Of a DNA stretch of 64,000 nucleotides, positions 25,314-33,212 are shown piece by piece. Every line of letters begins with the position of its first letter. Position 1 is the first letter of the stretch. Position numbers and translations under genes: made by a program. Location: assembly GCF_001401755.1 (NCBI RefSeq), contig NZ_KQ474099.1, forward strand, positions 773,171 to 837,170, in the 5' to 3' direction. The notes beneath the pieces are model-generated. The model saw nothing but the letters and a program-made list of their open reading frames with translations. It searched no databases and was not told the DNA's origin. This DNA comes from Aquimarina longa SW024 (GTDB taxonomy: Bacteria > Bacteroidota > Bacteroidia > Flavobacteriales > Flavobacteriaceae).

Positions 25314-25625
25314 ATGAACAATAAAACAAAGCCAATTCATGATTTGCCCATTTCAGTCATAGTAGAGAAGGTAGTTGAAAAATCTTTTGATGATTTAAAC
25401 AAGAAAGTTGATAAACTTCAATCATCTATTTACAAAATTAATAATGAAAAGACTTATACACTTAGAGAAGTAGCCACTATTGTAAATCGAGATTACTACA
25501 CAGTACGACAACATATTCTAGATGGAATATTAGGAGCTAGTAAAAAAGGAAAAAACTATACAATCACTCAGGAACATTTGAATGATTATTTAAAAGTAAA
25601 GAAAATTAAGAATGAAACAAGATAG
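25314..25625 (+). CDS. helix-turn-helix (excisionase-like) protein
   Basis: First gene of the early operon, 103 residues. A charged helical N-terminal half precedes a MerR/excisionase-type HTH (TYTLREVATIVNRDYYTVRQ, then HILDGILGASKKGKNYTIT). This fold is used by excisionases and by phage regulators. Its place directly after the operator array fits a Cro-like or Xis role. It overlaps the next gene by 14 bp. Confidence 0.75.
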   Translation: MNNKTKPIHDLPISVIVEKVVEKSFDDLNKKVDKLQSSIYKINNEKTYTLREVATIVNRDYYTVRQHILDGILGASKKGKNYTITQEHLNDYLKVKKIKNETR

Positions 25626-25857
25626 ATTTAGAATTGTTCATCACACAAGTGAACATATAAGTAGCTTACTTGTATTGCTTGATTTCAGAAAACTAGAAAA
25701 GCAAGCAACAGATAAGAACAGCATTAATAAATCAATCTTTATAGACATAAAAAGGCGTGAGTTTTGGATTGTTGACAAAGAATCGTTACAGCAATCCGTA
25801 GAGTTTGTAAACGATTATTACAGACAAAAAGCAATAGAAATAAAATTACAAGAATAA
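25612..25857 (+). CDS. small early protein, unknown
   Basis: 81 residues (MKQDRFRIVHHTSEHISSLL), mixed charge, no recognised motif. It overlaps the HTH gene by 14 bp and shares one base with the ERF gene start, so the three are probably translated in series. Role unknown; the position suggests part of the recombination or control module. Confidence 0.65.
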   Translation: MKQDRFRIVHHTSEHISSLLVLLDFRKLEKQATDKNSINKSIFIDIKRREFWIVDKESLQQSVEFVNDYYRQKAIEIKLQE

Positions 25858-26483
25858 TGGAAGAAAGCGTAACAGATAAAATGCTAACCGTTGCAAGTAG
25901 ATTAGAATTAGGAGAACTAGGAAAAGCTCTTACGATATTTCAAAGTAAGTGTCCTACAGTTGAGAAAAATTCACAAGGCTATGGATATAAATATGCAGAC
26001 TTAGCATCGATAACAGAGACAATAAAACCACATCTTAAAGAAGCGGGATTATCATATACGCAGCAGGTCTTTAATGACTCAAAAAATGTAGGGGTAAAAA
26101 CTATTCTAATTCACGGAACTTCGGGGCAATACATATCATCTACAATTGATGCTGATATGATAAGCAATAAGCAAAAACAAATGTCTCCTGTACAAGGAAT
26201 GGGAAGTATCATAACGTTTTTAAGGAGATATGCTTTAAGCTCGATACTTGGAATTGTAACAGACGACGATATTGATGGAATTACATCATCAAAAGCTATT
26301 TCAAAAGAAAAAACAGGCAGTAATATCATTTGGTTAAATGAAACTCAATTTAAAAAATGTATGAAATCTGATGCTATAACAATTCAAAAATTTCTTAAAG
26401 CTTTTAGTACATCAAAAAAGAAAATGAAGCCAGAACATAAAAAACAATTAGAAAATAGAATTGAAAAATTGTCAAATCAATGA
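25857..26483 (+). CDS. erf: ERF-family single-strand annealing protein
   Basis: 208 residues matching the ERF recombinase pattern: an N-terminal SRLELGELGKALTIFQSKCP, then the hallmark GYGYKYADLASITETIKPHL and GMGSIITFLRRYALSSILGI with DDD following. ERF proteins anneal complementary single strands and drive phage circularisation and recombination. The gene sits directly before the Gp157-like and SSB genes, a common recombination cassette. The C-terminal 45 residues are lysine-rich. Confidence 0.92.
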   Translation: MEESVTDKMLTVASRLELGELGKALTIFQSKCPTVEKNSQGYGYKYADLASITETIKPHLKEAGLSYTQQVFNDSKNVGVKTILIHGTSGQYISSTIDADMISNKQKQMSPVQGMGSIITFLRRYALSSILGIVTDDDIDGITSSKAISKEKTGSNIIWLNETQFKKCMKSDAITIQKFLKAFSTSKKKMKPEHKKQLENRIEKLSNQ

Positions 26484-26977
26484 AGCCAAAAAAGAAGTCA
26501 CTCTTCGCAATCAATCAAGAACAACTTTCGATTCTATACGAGATAGAACAAATGGAGGGCGAATTGACTACAGAAGCTGAAAAAAGATTAACAATTACCA
26601 AGAATGATTTAGAACATAAAAGTATTGCGTATCGCGAAGTAATCTTGAAAAGAGAAGCTGAAAACATATTAATAGACAAAGAGATTAAACGTTTACAAGC
26701 CATGAAAAAACGTAATCAAAATATTATCAATAGCCTTAAAGATACTTTGCTCACAGCTATAAGTATTTTTGGAATTTTCAAAGTTGGTTTGGTGAATTTT
26801 GGTTTTAGAAAAAGCCAATCAATAGAGATTGATGACAGAAATTTAATACCTGATGAATTTAAAACTACTACAACTACAGAAAATATAAATAAATCAGATT
26901 TAAAAAAAGCAATTAAAGAGGGAAGAGAAATTAATGGTGTACGCCTTATTAACAACAAGAATCTAAAAATATCATAA
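26480..26977 (+). CDS. Gp157-like phage protein
   Basis: 165 residues of the siphovirus Gp157 type: LYEIEQMEGELTTEAEKRL, a long coiled coil (YREVILKREAENILIDKEIK), then KVGLVNFGFRKSQSIEID, LIPDEF and the closing INGVRLINNKNLKIS. Family members are found in recombination cassettes of temperate phages; the biochemical role is unsettled. It overlaps the ERF gene by 4 bp. Confidence 0.88.
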   Translation: MKPKKKSLFAINQEQLSILYEIEQMEGELTTEAEKRLTITKNDLEHKSIAYREVILKREAENILIDKEIKRLQAMKKRNQNIINSLKDTLLTAISIFGIFKVGLVNFGFRKSQSIEIDDRNLIPDEFKTTTTTENINKSDLKKAIKEGREINGVRLINNKNLKIS

Positions 26978-26993
26978 CGTAAACATATATTAA

Positions 26994-27392
26994 ATGTTAA
27001 ACAAAGTATTTCTAATCGGGTATTTGGGAGATGACCCAAAAATTACATATACGGATGATGGTCGCGCTGTTGTAAATCTATCATTAGCAACAAGGGAAAC
27101 ATATAAAAGTAAAGACTCAGGAGAAAAAATTAAAAAAACAGAATGGCATAAATTGGTATGTTATGGAAAAGGAGCTGAAACTTTAGAAAAGTACACTAAA
27201 AAAGGTAGTAGACTTTACATCGAAGGAAGTAAGCACACAAACCAATGGGAAGATAATAATGGTGATACAAAATACAGTACAGAAATCAAAGTAAAAGAAT
27301 TTCTCTTTTTAAATGGAAGCTCTAAGGATAATCAAGAGACAAGATCACCTCAACATGACATGAATTCTGATGATGATGACTTACCATTTTAA
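26994..27392 (+). CDS. ssb: single-stranded DNA-binding protein
   Basis: 132 residues with the OB fold of bacterial SSB (MLNKVFLIGYLGDDPKITYT, WHKLVCYGKGAETLEKYTKK) and the acidic protein-interaction tail DDDDLPF at the C-terminus. It coats single strands during phage replication and recombination. The length is at the short end for SSB, as usual in phages. It lies 16 bp after the Gp157-like gene. Confidence 0.96.
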   Translation: MLNKVFLIGYLGDDPKITYTDDGRAVVNLSLATRETYKSKDSGEKIKKTEWHKLVCYGKGAETLEKYTKKGSRLYIEGSKHTNQWEDNNGDTKYSTEIKVKEFLFLNGSSKDNQETRSPQHDMNSDDDDLPF

Positions 27393-27400
27393 AGCTAAAC

Positions 27401-27709
27401 ATGAAATATAATTCTAATCACTTAAAAGAAAAGGTGATGATTAGCTTATTAATTTCAATAGCTATAATCACAGTTCTTACCGTATATATTACTCAGTCTA
27501 GTCCAAGTAATTCTGATTTCATTATAGGAAAGAAGAAATTAGAAATATTAGGATATCGTAATATTATAAATATAGGTCATAAATGGTTTTGTTGTAAAGA
27601 AGAAGATTCTCATTCTACAGGTTTTCATGCTATTGATAAAAAAGGAAAAATAATTGAAGGCTGTTTTTGTAGCACATTAGGAAAAGAAGTAAGAATAAAA
27701 TTTAAATAG
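27401..27709 (+). CDS. single-TM small protein, unknown
   Basis: 102 residues with one membrane helix (about 13-31, ISLLISIAIITVLTVYI) and a cysteine-bearing soluble part (KWFCCKEEDSHSTGFHAIDK, EGCFCSTLGKEV). The Cys pattern CC-x(n)-C-x-C suggests disulphides or metal binding. It lies 8 bp after ssb. Membrane proteins at this place in phage genomes may take part in exclusion, but there is no direct evidence. Confidence 0.6.
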   Translation: MKYNSNHLKEKVMISLLISIAIITVLTVYITQSSPSNSDFIIGKKKLEILGYRNIINIGHKWFCCKEEDSHSTGFHAIDKKGKIIEGCFCSTLGKEVRIKFK

Positions 27710-27717
27710 ATAATAAG

Positions 27718-28185
27718 ATGCAACATAGAACTCCAAACAAGTTACTTGATGAAATACTTAATGTGATTGCCACTCATTATAATGTTGATACCTCTTATAT
27801 TTTACAGAATACTCGCGTAAATGAAATAGTTTGGAAACGCCAATTGTTTTTTCATTTTTCAAGAAAATACTTAAAAGATAAATTAAGCTATAGAGAAATC
27901 GGAAAATACCCTAAACAACATAATGTAAAAGGATATAACCATGCTACAGTATTACATTCTTTCAGAGTTGTTCAAAATGTTATAGAAACAGATAAAAATG
28001 AAAGAATCCAATATAACGAGATAAACGAAAAAATCCAATATGCTCTTAATGTAAAATGTAGACCATCTAAGAATGTATTAAAAAAAATAGAAATTCTCAT
28101 AAATACAACAGAATTAACGATAGAACAACTCTCTAGAGCTTATAAGATAAGTGTTAATCAGATAAAACAGTATGTCAATGGCTAA
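27718..28185 (+). CDS. DnaA domain-IV-like protein
   Basis: 155 residues. Residues 8-105 look like the DNA-binding C-terminal domain of DnaA: LLDEILNVIATHYNVDTSYI, VWKRQLFFHFSRKY, LSYREIGKY and the signature-like YNHATVLHSFRVVQNVIE. No AAA+ ATPase part is present. A second HTH-like segment closes the protein (LTIEQLSRAYKISVNQIKQY). It may recognise the phage origin and help load the helicase encoded two genes later. It overlaps the next gene by 14 bp. Confidence 0.8.
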   Translation: MQHRTPNKLLDEILNVIATHYNVDTSYILQNTRVNEIVWKRQLFFHFSRKYLKDKLSYREIGKYPKQHNVKGYNHATVLHSFRVVQNVIETDKNERIQYNEINEKIQYALNVKCRPSKNVLKKIEILINTTELTIEQLSRAYKISVNQIKQYVNG

Positions 28186-28957
28186 ACGTTTTACTGATTC
28201 ACAAAAGTACAGAAAACATTTTTTTAGGCAATTACCACAGGAGTATAAGCTTTTTTGGGATTTCCTCTATCATGAATGCGATCATGCAGGTATCTGGATT
28301 TGCGATTTTGAGGTGGTACAAATTTATTTAAAAACAAAAGTACCTATCACCGCAGAGAAAGCTTTAAAAATATTTAATAAGGAAAAAGAGAAAATAGTTG
28401 TACTTGATAATGATAAAAAATGGTTTATCCCATCTTTTATAACGTTTCAATATGGAAAAGAACTTAAAGAAAAAATAAAAGTTCATTTCTCTGCAATGAA
28501 AATTCTTGAAGCACATGGAATAAATCCTAAAACACTAAAACAAGCTATTTCAGCACAAGAATTATTTTTAAACACTAAAGAACCACCGGACTCTTCAGAA
28601 GAGATATTATATAGTGAGTTCCCTAAAGATATTTATATCTCAATCTTACGCCTTGCAGAAGTATATATAAAAGATAAAAAATTACTATCCGCAGTATCAA
28701 CAACAACTAAAAAGAAAGTATCAACAATCAAAAAATTGATACCTGATTTTGTTAAAAACTTAGAATCACAAGGGAAAAATAAAGAGAACGCTTTAGAGTT
28801 TGCTACTTATTTTAAGAATTGGCTTAAATATCAGGAAGAACCTACAAAATCAAAAAATAATTCTAATTTAAAATGGGGGTTACTTAGCACTAAAGAACAG
28901 TATGAATTAGGTTATAATGAGCAAGTAGAATTAATCAAAAAACGAATGCTCGAATAA
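28172..28957 (+). CDS. phage replication protein (initiator or loader candidate)
   Basis: 261 residues. The N-terminal half (AKRFTDSQKYRKHFFRQLPQ, LFWDFLYHECDHAGIWICDF) is a pattern seen in Bacteroidota phage genes upstream of DnaB-type helicases and probably forms a winged helix. The C-terminus (KNKENALEFATYFKNWLKYQ) resembles the end of DnaD-like or helicase-loader proteins. Overlaps of 14 bp with the previous gene and 1 bp with the primase-helicase tie it to replication. Function is inferred. Confidence 0.7.
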   Translation: MSMAKRFTDSQKYRKHFFRQLPQEYKLFWDFLYHECDHAGIWICDFEVVQIYLKTKVPITAEKALKIFNKEKEKIVVLDNDKKWFIPSFITFQYGKELKEKIKVHFSAMKILEAHGINPKTLKQAISAQELFLNTKEPPDSSEEILYSEFPKDIYISILRLAEVYIKDKKLLSAVSTTTKKKVSTIKKLIPDFVKNLESQGKNKENALEFATYFKNWLKYQEEPTKSKNNSNLKWGLLSTKEQYELGYNEQVELIKKRMLE

Positions 28958-30801
28958 TGGCTACACTTTTAGATTTTGAAGCTATAGGGATATACCCCAA
29001 ATCAAACAGAAATAAGCAAAAGGTATCTCAATGCCCTGAATGTATACGTCAAGGGAAAACAAATACTAAAGACCCAAGCTTGTCTATTAATATAGTAGAA
29101 GGTTTCTACAAATGTCATAAGTGTGGATTTAAAGGTAAAGTTGGTCAAAGAGAAAAAAAGTATAGAGAACAATTGCAAGTATCTGTAAAATATGCATTAC
29201 CATCAAAAAAGAACATAACCAAACTTTCTGAATCAGGAGTAAAGATGTTTGAAAACAGGGCTATTCCTCAAGAAATCGTTTTAAAAAACAAGATAGCTAT
29301 GACTAAAGATGGAAAAGGAATTGTATTTCCATACCTAAGAAACAGCAAACTCATCAATTATAAAACTCGAATGATTGATAAGAAAGATTTCCGTCAAGCT
29401 ATGGGTGCTGAACCAATAATGTTTAACTATGATAGAATTAAGAATGCAAAAAAAATTATTATCAATGAGGGAGAATTTGATGCAATGTCGTGGGAAGTTG
29501 CAGGTATTGATTGGCATACATCAGTAAATCAAGGCGCACCAAACGTAAACGATCAAAATGTAGATAAAAAATTAGAATGCTTGACTAATTCTTATGATGC
29601 TTTTGAGCAAGCAGAATTGATCTACATTGGTGTAGATAGTGATGTTAATGGTCGTAAACTTCAGGACGAACTTATTCGTAGAATTGGTGCTGAAAAAGTA
29701 AAGATAGTTTCCTATACTCCATATAAAGATGCAAATGAATATTTGATAGAAAAAGGTGCTTTTGAGCTTAAAAAGCTTTTAGAGATAGCTTTAGAACCAA
29801 AAGTAGAAGGTGTTTTCAAGGCAGAAGATAGATGGAATATTATGCAAGATTCTTTTTTTAATGGTAAAGAAAGAGGAACTACAACATATTTTAATGAAAT
29901 TGATTCACATTGGACTTGGCGAAGAGGGGAAGTAACTATATGGACAGGTTACGAAAATGAGGGGAAGTCCACTTTTCTAGAACAATTATGCGTAATTAAA
30001 TCCGCTTATGAAAATTGGAAATGGGCAGTTTTTAGTCCTGAAAACACTCCTATTACAGACTACTATGATAATCTTATTGAAATGTTTATAGGTAAATCAA
30101 CAGATCCTTTTTATAAATCTAATCAGATGAGTTTTGATGAGTATAAAGAGGGCTTCAACTTTGTTAATGAGCATTTTTTTCTGATTTATCCAGAAGAAGA
30201 TTTTAGGTTAAAAACAATATTTGATAAAGCTAAATATCTAGTGAAAAAGTATGGTATTAAGGGGATGATAATAGATCCTTACAATTCTGTAGAACATTTA
30301 CAAAAATCGAATGAAAGAGAAGAATTGTATATCACAAGGTTTATAGGAACATTAAAAAGGTTTTCCAGTGATTACTATTTATCAATGAACCTTGTAGCAC
30401 ATCAAAATACACAGCGAAAAAATGATAAGGATCAAGGGCGATACTTCAAGCCCATGAAATCAAATATTAAGGGAGGTGGGGTTTTTGCTCAGAGAGCTGA
30501 TAATGTAAATATTGTATGGCGACCAGAAATGGCTATAGATTTTGCAGACCCTTCGGTAATCTTTGCTAGTCAAAAGATTAAGAAACAAAAATTAGTTGGA
30601 ATACCAGGAGAAATTGACGGATTTGTTTTTGATCGTAAAACCAATCGTTACTATCTAAAAGGAAGAACGCCATTAACTCAAATAGATCAAAAACGTCTTG
30701 GCGATAAATTTGAAGAATTCCTTGTTAGCAATATTCCAGTTGCCTATCCTAATGAAGCGTTTGCTGATTTCGATGAGGATAAGGAAGATTTACCCTTTTG
30801 A
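28957..30801 (+). CDS. fused primase-helicase (T7 gp4 / Twinkle type)
   Basis: 614 residues with all parts of a primase-helicase. A zinc ribbon uses C26, C29, C53 and C56. The TOPRIM primase domain carries E171 (NEGEFDAMSW) and D227/D229 (GVDSDVNG). The RecA-type helicase domain has Walker A at 331-338 (GYENEGKS) and MIIDPYNSVEHL as the Walker B region. The C-terminus ends DKEDLPF, like the SSB tail, which may compete for the same partners. It is the core of the phage replisome. Confidence 0.95.
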   Translation: MATLLDFEAIGIYPKSNRNKQKVSQCPECIRQGKTNTKDPSLSINIVEGFYKCHKCGFKGKVGQREKKYREQLQVSVKYALPSKKNITKLSESGVKMFENRAIPQEIVLKNKIAMTKDGKGIVFPYLRNSKLINYKTRMIDKKDFRQAMGAEPIMFNYDRIKNAKKIIINEGEFDAMSWEVAGIDWHTSVNQGAPNVNDQNVDKKLECLTNSYDAFEQAELIYIGVDSDVNGRKLQDELIRRIGAEKVKIVSYTPYKDANEYLIEKGAFELKKLLEIALEPKVEGVFKAEDRWNIMQDSFFNGKERGTTTYFNEIDSHWTWRRGEVTIWTGYENEGKSTFLEQLCVIKSAYENWKWAVFSPENTPITDYYDNLIEMFIGKSTDPFYKSNQMSFDEYKEGFNFVNEHFFLIYPEEDFRLKTIFDKAKYLVKKYGIKGMIIDPYNSVEHLQKSNEREELYITRFIGTLKRFSSDYYLSMNLVAHQNTQRKNDKDQGRYFKPMKSNIKGGGVFAQRADNVNIVWRPEMAIDFADPSVIFASQKIKKQKLVGIPGEIDGFVFDRKTNRYYLKGRTPLTQIDQKRLGDKFEEFLVSNIPVAYPNEAFADFDEDKEDLPF

Positions 30802-31082
30802 TCATGAGAGCTAGAGAAATGGAAGCAAAATATTTCAATTGGTGCTTAAATAATGGTTTAAAAATTTACCCTATTCCAGACGGGAAATATCATTATAAAA
30901 TAGTCGTCAGTAAACTAAAAAAGAAAAGATGGAAAGCTAAAACAGGTAAAAAAAGATATCCAAAAAAACCTAATAAAAAAGAAATTAAATGGTGGGAAGA
31001 AATAGATAAGTTATATCAACATTATTATCATATAAGAACAGATCTAGAGTACAAAGAAGAATTTAAAAAACAAACAGAATAA
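30798..31082 (+). CDS. small basic protein, unknown
   Basis: 94 residues, lysine-rich (SKLKKKRWKAKTGKKRYPKK) with several Trp and Tyr. It overlaps the primase-helicase by 4 bp. The basic character suggests nucleic-acid contact. No family recognised. Confidence 0.65.
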   Translation: MIMRAREMEAKYFNWCLNNGLKIYPIPDGKYHYKIVVSKLKKKRWKAKTGKKRYPKKPNKKEIKWWEEIDKLYQHYYHIRTDLEYKEEFKKQTE

Positions 31083-31102
31083 TTTAAATAAAATACCAGT
31101 AT

Positions 31103-31351
31103 ATGAAAAACAAACAAAATGAAAGTTCCTCTCCAGAAAAATCTAAAGCTATAGGAAACACTTTACTAAGCTATTATAGGAAAGATGCAAAAAAACAACT
31201 CTTAAAGGCAAAATCAGTTGAGGAATTAAAAAAAAACCAAGGTTGGATTTGGTTAAAAAAAGAGAAAGAACACAGACTTGTACATCCTAATAAAGTGAAG
31301 AGTTATTTAGTACAAGGATATAAAGAAGTATTAGATCATGATAAGTTATGA
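31103..31351 (+). CDS. small protein, unknown
   Basis: 82 residues, charged (SYYRKDAKKQLLKAKSVEEL, GWIWLKKEKEHRLVHPNK). It lies 20 bp after the previous gene. The following broken zinc-finger frame overlaps its end by 14 bp. No family recognised. Confidence 0.55.
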   Translation: MKNKQNESSSPEKSKAIGNTLLSYYRKDAKKQLLKAKSVEELKKNQGWIWLKKEKEHRLVHPNKVKSYLVQGYKEVLDHDKL

Positions 31352-31479
31352 TACTTGGAAAATAGTAAATTGTTATGATGATGAACTAGAAAACAAGTGT
31401 ATGTTTTGTGGAGAGTTCATGTAAAAAATCATATTGTTCTAAGGCATGTAATATCGCTGATATTGCAGAACGATGTTAA
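31338..31479 (+). pseudogene. zinc-finger mini-protein split by a frameshift
   Basis: From the ATG at 31338 one frame gives a 28-residue peptide ending KCMFCGEFM and a stop at 31424. The next frame over continues SSCKKSYCSKACNIADIAER and stops at 31479. Together they form a CxxC...CxxxC finger as found in small phage proteins of this clade. A one-base loss around 31408-31415 explains the break; programmed frameshifting is less likely because no good slippery site lies there. Confidence 0.45.
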
Positions 31480-31495
31480 TCAAAAGAAATAAAAA

Positions 31496-31762
31496 ATGTT
31501 AAAGGCAGTACAAGATTTCGCAATCAAAAAACTTAAAGAATCAGGGGATGAGTATAAAATCATTTCTACTTTCATTAAAGGCAATAAAATAATGTCAGAT
31601 AAGATTAAAGTAAAAAAAATACCAAAAGTATTGAAACAAAAAGGGTTTTACCTCAGCGTGAAACCTAACAAAAAGGGATATTATCGTCTGTATCAACCAC
31701 CAATAGAGTATACTGTTGGACAGTCCTACGGCTTTATACCTAAAGGATTTTTAGAAAATTGA
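31496..31762 (+). CDS. small basic protein, unknown
   Basis: 88 residues, strongly basic in the centre (KIKVKKIPKVLKQKGFYLSV), ending in a Tyr- and Pro-rich part (YYRLYQPPIEYTVGQSYGFI). An internal Met in the same frame could be the true start. No family recognised. Confidence 0.5.
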   Translation: MLKAVQDFAIKKLKESGDEYKIISTFIKGNKIMSDKIKVKKIPKVLKQKGFYLSVKPNKKGYYRLYQPPIEYTVGQSYGFIPKGFLEN

Positions 31763-31786
31763 ATTTTTAATAAAAGGAAATATATT

Positions 31787-32266
31787 ATGAAATACACAAA
31801 AAAGCAAGTAATAGCATTATATATGTTATCAGCATATTCAAACAATTTATTAGATCTAATAGACACTATAGAAAGTGAAATGAAAATCATTTTTAGACAT
31901 GATATAAAACGAGCATGTACATCATTTTATAAATCTATTGACAATAATAAAATGCTTAATAATTTACTAGATGAAATGTTTAAAGTTGATAGTTTGGAGT
32001 ATAACGAATATAGGGATGAAGTCGATAAAACCGTTTTAGCTGTTTTGGAAAATTCACCTAATAAATTTGTTCGATTACAATATGCTCGTAAATTTATTGA
32101 AAGTAATACTGCTATTCTCTTCACAGAAAAAGAAATGAAAGAATTTGCTATGCTTCATAAGACTTCAAAATTTCATAATGTATCTAATAATTTAGATATA
32201 TATATTGATACTAATAATAAATTCAAAAAGGTGAAAAAAGCTATTAAAAACTCTCTCATTTGTTGA
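31787..32266 (+). CDS. helical early protein, unknown
   Basis: 159 residues, predicted mostly helical (ALYMLSAYSNNLLDLIDTIE, NSPNKFVRLQYARKFIESNT). No motif recognised. It lies 24 bp after the previous gene and ends the main early operon; 486 bp follow without a clear gene. Confidence 0.6.
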   Translation: MKYTKKQVIALYMLSAYSNNLLDLIDTIESEMKIIFRHDIKRACTSFYKSIDNNKMLNNLLDEMFKVDSLEYNEYRDEVDKTVLAVLENSPNKFVRLQYARKFIESNTAILFTEKEMKEFAMLHKTSKFHNVSNNLDIYIDTNNKFKKVKKAIKNSLIC

Positions 32267-32752
32267 TTAGATAACATAAAAAGTGTGTAGTATATAAGCA
32301 CTAAATAAATGTCTATTTTAGATTAGACAATCATTATTTATTTTAACATTATTTTTCAATTTCATTAACAAATAATAAGTAAATTTTCTAACACTATTGC
32401 TTTCAGCTAATTAGAGTAGCATATAATTACTTATTGTATTTGTCTGATAATGAGAAAATTGAAATTTCACTTGTAAAAAACAGTGAATTTATTGTATTAT
32501 TTAGATATTTTTATAGTCCTTTCTAATTAATTTATAGGATTAAAAATATAAAATTACATTTTTTTAACATTAATAAACCTTAAAAAATATAGAAATGAAA
32601 AAACATCTTTTAGAGAAAAAGGAAACACTATATAAGTTTTATGATCGATGAAATTTATATAAACTAAAAAAACACTTAAATTGTTCCCTACCAACAGTTT
32701 AAATGAAAAATACCCCTTTAAAAAGAGATATAAAAATAAACAAAAAAACTAA
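32267..32752. other. AT-rich spacer inside the prophage
   Basis: No intact gene is convincing. A mini-frame at 32595-32702 reads MKKHLLEKKETLYKFYDR, an in-frame TGA, then NLYKLKKHLNCSLPTV; it may be a decayed or nonsense-interrupted small gene. TGTATTTG near 32437 is close to a -7 element and could serve the two genes downstream. Confidence 0.4.
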
Positions 32753-32971
32753 ATGGGCGAGCAAAAAAATATGAAGGAAAAAAAGGTAGACATATTAATT
32801 AAAGATTTTTTTTCAGAAATAAATTCATGTGAATTTAATCTATATTTATCAGAACTTACATCAGATGCAATGTTAGGTACTCAGGATAATGATAAAACAC
32901 AAAATAGCAATCGAGTACATATGCTTTCTAAAATAATGATGTTTATAAATAAATTGGATGAGTTATATTAA
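32753..32971 (+). CDS. small acidic protein, unknown
   Basis: 72 residues (or 66 from a second Met at 32771). Helical and polar (DILIKDFFSEINSCEFNLYL), no recognised family. It overlaps the next gene by 14 bp, which argues for real translation of both. Confidence 0.5.
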   Translation: MGEQKNMKEKKVDILIKDFFSEINSCEFNLYLSELTSDAMLGTQDNDKTQNSNRVHMLSKIMMFINKLDELY

Positions 32972-33191
32972 AAGTATAATACGATTTTATGCTAAGTATT
33001 ATAGAATACTTGTATTTTTGTGGTTATTAATTTCATTAGTAGGAGTTTCAAATATTCTTCTGACAGGGCTAGAATTTTATAGTAATTATGAACTTATACT
33101 TACAGCTATTGTAATCGTTTTCTTTGGATTTTTTATTATAGGTTTTGGAATATTATCTAAACATTATACAACTAAAAAAAGCAATCAGTAA
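32958..33191 (+). CDS. two-TM small membrane protein, unknown
   Basis: 77 residues with two hydrophobic helices (ILVFLWLLISLVGVSNILL and LILTAIVIVFFGFFIIGFGI) and basic ends. It is the last plus-strand gene before the late module. Its stop lies inside the bidirectional terminator and its last bases overlap the end of the giant late gene. The size would fit a holin-like or lysogenic-conversion membrane protein, but a dedicated holin candidate exists at the other end. Confidence 0.65.
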   Translation: MSYIKSIIRFYAKYYRILVFLWLLISLVGVSNILLTGLEFYSNYELILTAIVIVFFGFFIIGFGILSKHYTTKKSNQ

Positions 33192-33212
33192 TTAACTGAT
33201 TGCTTTTTATTT
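33176..33212. terminator. bidirectional terminator at the early/late junction
   Basis: Arms GCAATCAGT (33181-33189) and ACTGATTGC (33195-33203) enclose AATTA, flanked by A7 on the left and T5 plus further T on the right. Both converging genes end inside it: the plus gene at 33191 and the minus gene at 33185. Confidence 0.9.
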
